Part shown: positions 63,711-64,000 of the stretch, piece by piece
Layout of the letters: the number at the start of each line of letters is the position of its first letter
How positions within the stretch are numbered: position 1 is the stretch's first letter
NCBI GenBank assembly: GCA_002720855.1
Contig: PBIN01000015.1
Location: 372,001 to 436,000 of the forward strand
From: Rhodospirillaceae bacterium
GTDB taxonomy: Bacteria; Pseudomonadota; Alphaproteobacteria; MPNO01; UBA2964
Length of the DNA stretch: 64,000 nt
Reading direction: 5' to 3'
The notes under the pieces: generated by a model
Told to the model about the DNA's origin: nothing
Databases searched by the model: none
What the model saw: only the letters and a program-made list of their open reading frames with translations
Made by a program: the position numbers and the translations under genes

Positions 63711-64000
63711 ATGACCACGGCAAAGTTAATTGACGGTAAGGCTTTCGCCGGCCAAATGCGCGAGAACATAGGGAGGCGCGTCGCCTCGTTGAAGGAAGAG
63801 CATGGTCCTGTCCCGGGTCTCGCTGCCGTGCTGGTGGGTGAAGACCCTGCCAGCCAGGTTTATGTCCGCAATAAGGAAAAACAAACAGCGGAAGCTGGGA
63901 TGGCCTCCGTCGGCCGGAAGTTGCAAGCAGATATTTCGCAAGAAGACCTATTGGCCGTCGTCGCCGAACTCAACGCGGACCCGTCCGTTCATGGCATTCT
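63711..64000 (+). CDS. folD: Bifunctional methylenetetrahydrofolate dehydrogenase/cyclohydrolase FolD (5' part)
   Basis: The first 96 codons are present before the window ends. The N-terminus reads '[15 protein letters not shown]', then '[23 protein letters not shown]', which contains the catalytic Lys region (YVxxKxK) of FolD. It interconverts 5,10-methylene- and 10-formyl-tetrahydrofolate. It is cut by the window edge, not broken. Confidence 0.94.
   Translation, partial: MTTAKLIDGKAFAGQMRENIGRRVASLKEEHGPVPGLAAVLVGEDPASQVYVRNKEKQTAEAGMASVGRKLQADISQEDLLAVVAELNADPSVHGI

Noticed and set aside
1-64000. CRISPR arrays, rRNA genes, prophage or insertion sequences.
   Set aside because: No regularly spaced repeats, rRNA-like sequence, transposase, integrase or phage structural genes were seen.

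Overview
The window looks like chromosomal DNA of an alphaproteobacterium, most likely Rhodospirillales-like and probably marine or soil. Pointers are the carD / fdxA / terB / S4 protein / SUV3-like helicase block, the acnA-DUF1223 pair next to a complete ccmA-ccmI cytochrome c maturation block, and yggT followed by folD. Species identity is an inference; no rRNA is present. Most genes are whole and tightly packed, many with 1-14 nt stop/start overlaps.

Layout. (1) 1-3.5 kb: Rieske oxygenase, flavin monooxygenase and a secreted DUF3500 protein. (2) 3.5-8.7 kb: tRNA-Arg(CCT), a sulfatase, a secreted cysteine-rich protein of unknown function, a PagL-type lipid A deacylase with a proline-rich linker, prolyl aminopeptidase, and a nuclease-fold protein. 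(3) 8.7-20.1 kb: M48 lipoprotein protease, a putative molybdenum carrier, a membrane class III cyclase, then the carD-fdxA-terB-S4-helicase block, htpG and an MBL hydrolase. (4) 20.1-28.2 kb: a branched-chain-type ABC importer operon headed by a PuuE-like polysaccharide-deacetylase-family hydrolase, with two nearly identical tandem binding proteins, next to a RutA-like flavin monooxygenase. (5) 28.3-30.3 kb: a ricin-like secreted protein whose end overlaps a YciI gene on the other strand, and an OmpA-like lipoprotein gene broken by a frameshift. (6) 30.4-42.1 kb: DUF1223, acnA, a candidate structured small RNA, and ccmA-I plus a Sel1 protein. (7) 42.1-45.0 kb: LigA/LigB-type extradiol ring-cleavage dioxygenase, a CBS protein and a VOC protein. 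(8) 45.1-49.4 kb: a TPR/O-GlcNAc-transferase-like protein, an orphan HlyD-type adaptor, and the C-terminal remnant of a sugar-nucleotide dehydratase/reductase. (9) 49.4-62.9 kb: a catabolic cluster with cupin, nitroreductase, two atypical SDRs, TIM-barrel isomerase, EamA and TRAP transporters, isochorismatase-like amidohydrolase, a second PuuE-like hydrolase, an M20 carbamoylase/allantoate-amidohydrolase-like enzyme, an aminotransferase and a second Rieske oxygenase. (10) 63.1-64 kb: tRNA-Ala(CGC), yggT and the start of folD.

How the parts may work together. Regions 4 and 9 each pair a high-affinity importer (ABC or TRAP) with hydrolases of families that open cyclic amides or ureides, plus oxygenases. 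This suggests uptake and degradation of one or more nitrogen-containing ring compounds, but the substrate cannot be read from sequence. In region 9 a 57-bp sequence lies upstream of an SDR and again upstream of the Rieske gene, with a weaker relative upstream of dctP. It is a candidate shared promoter/operator and the best lead to a co-regulated, undescribed catabolic system.
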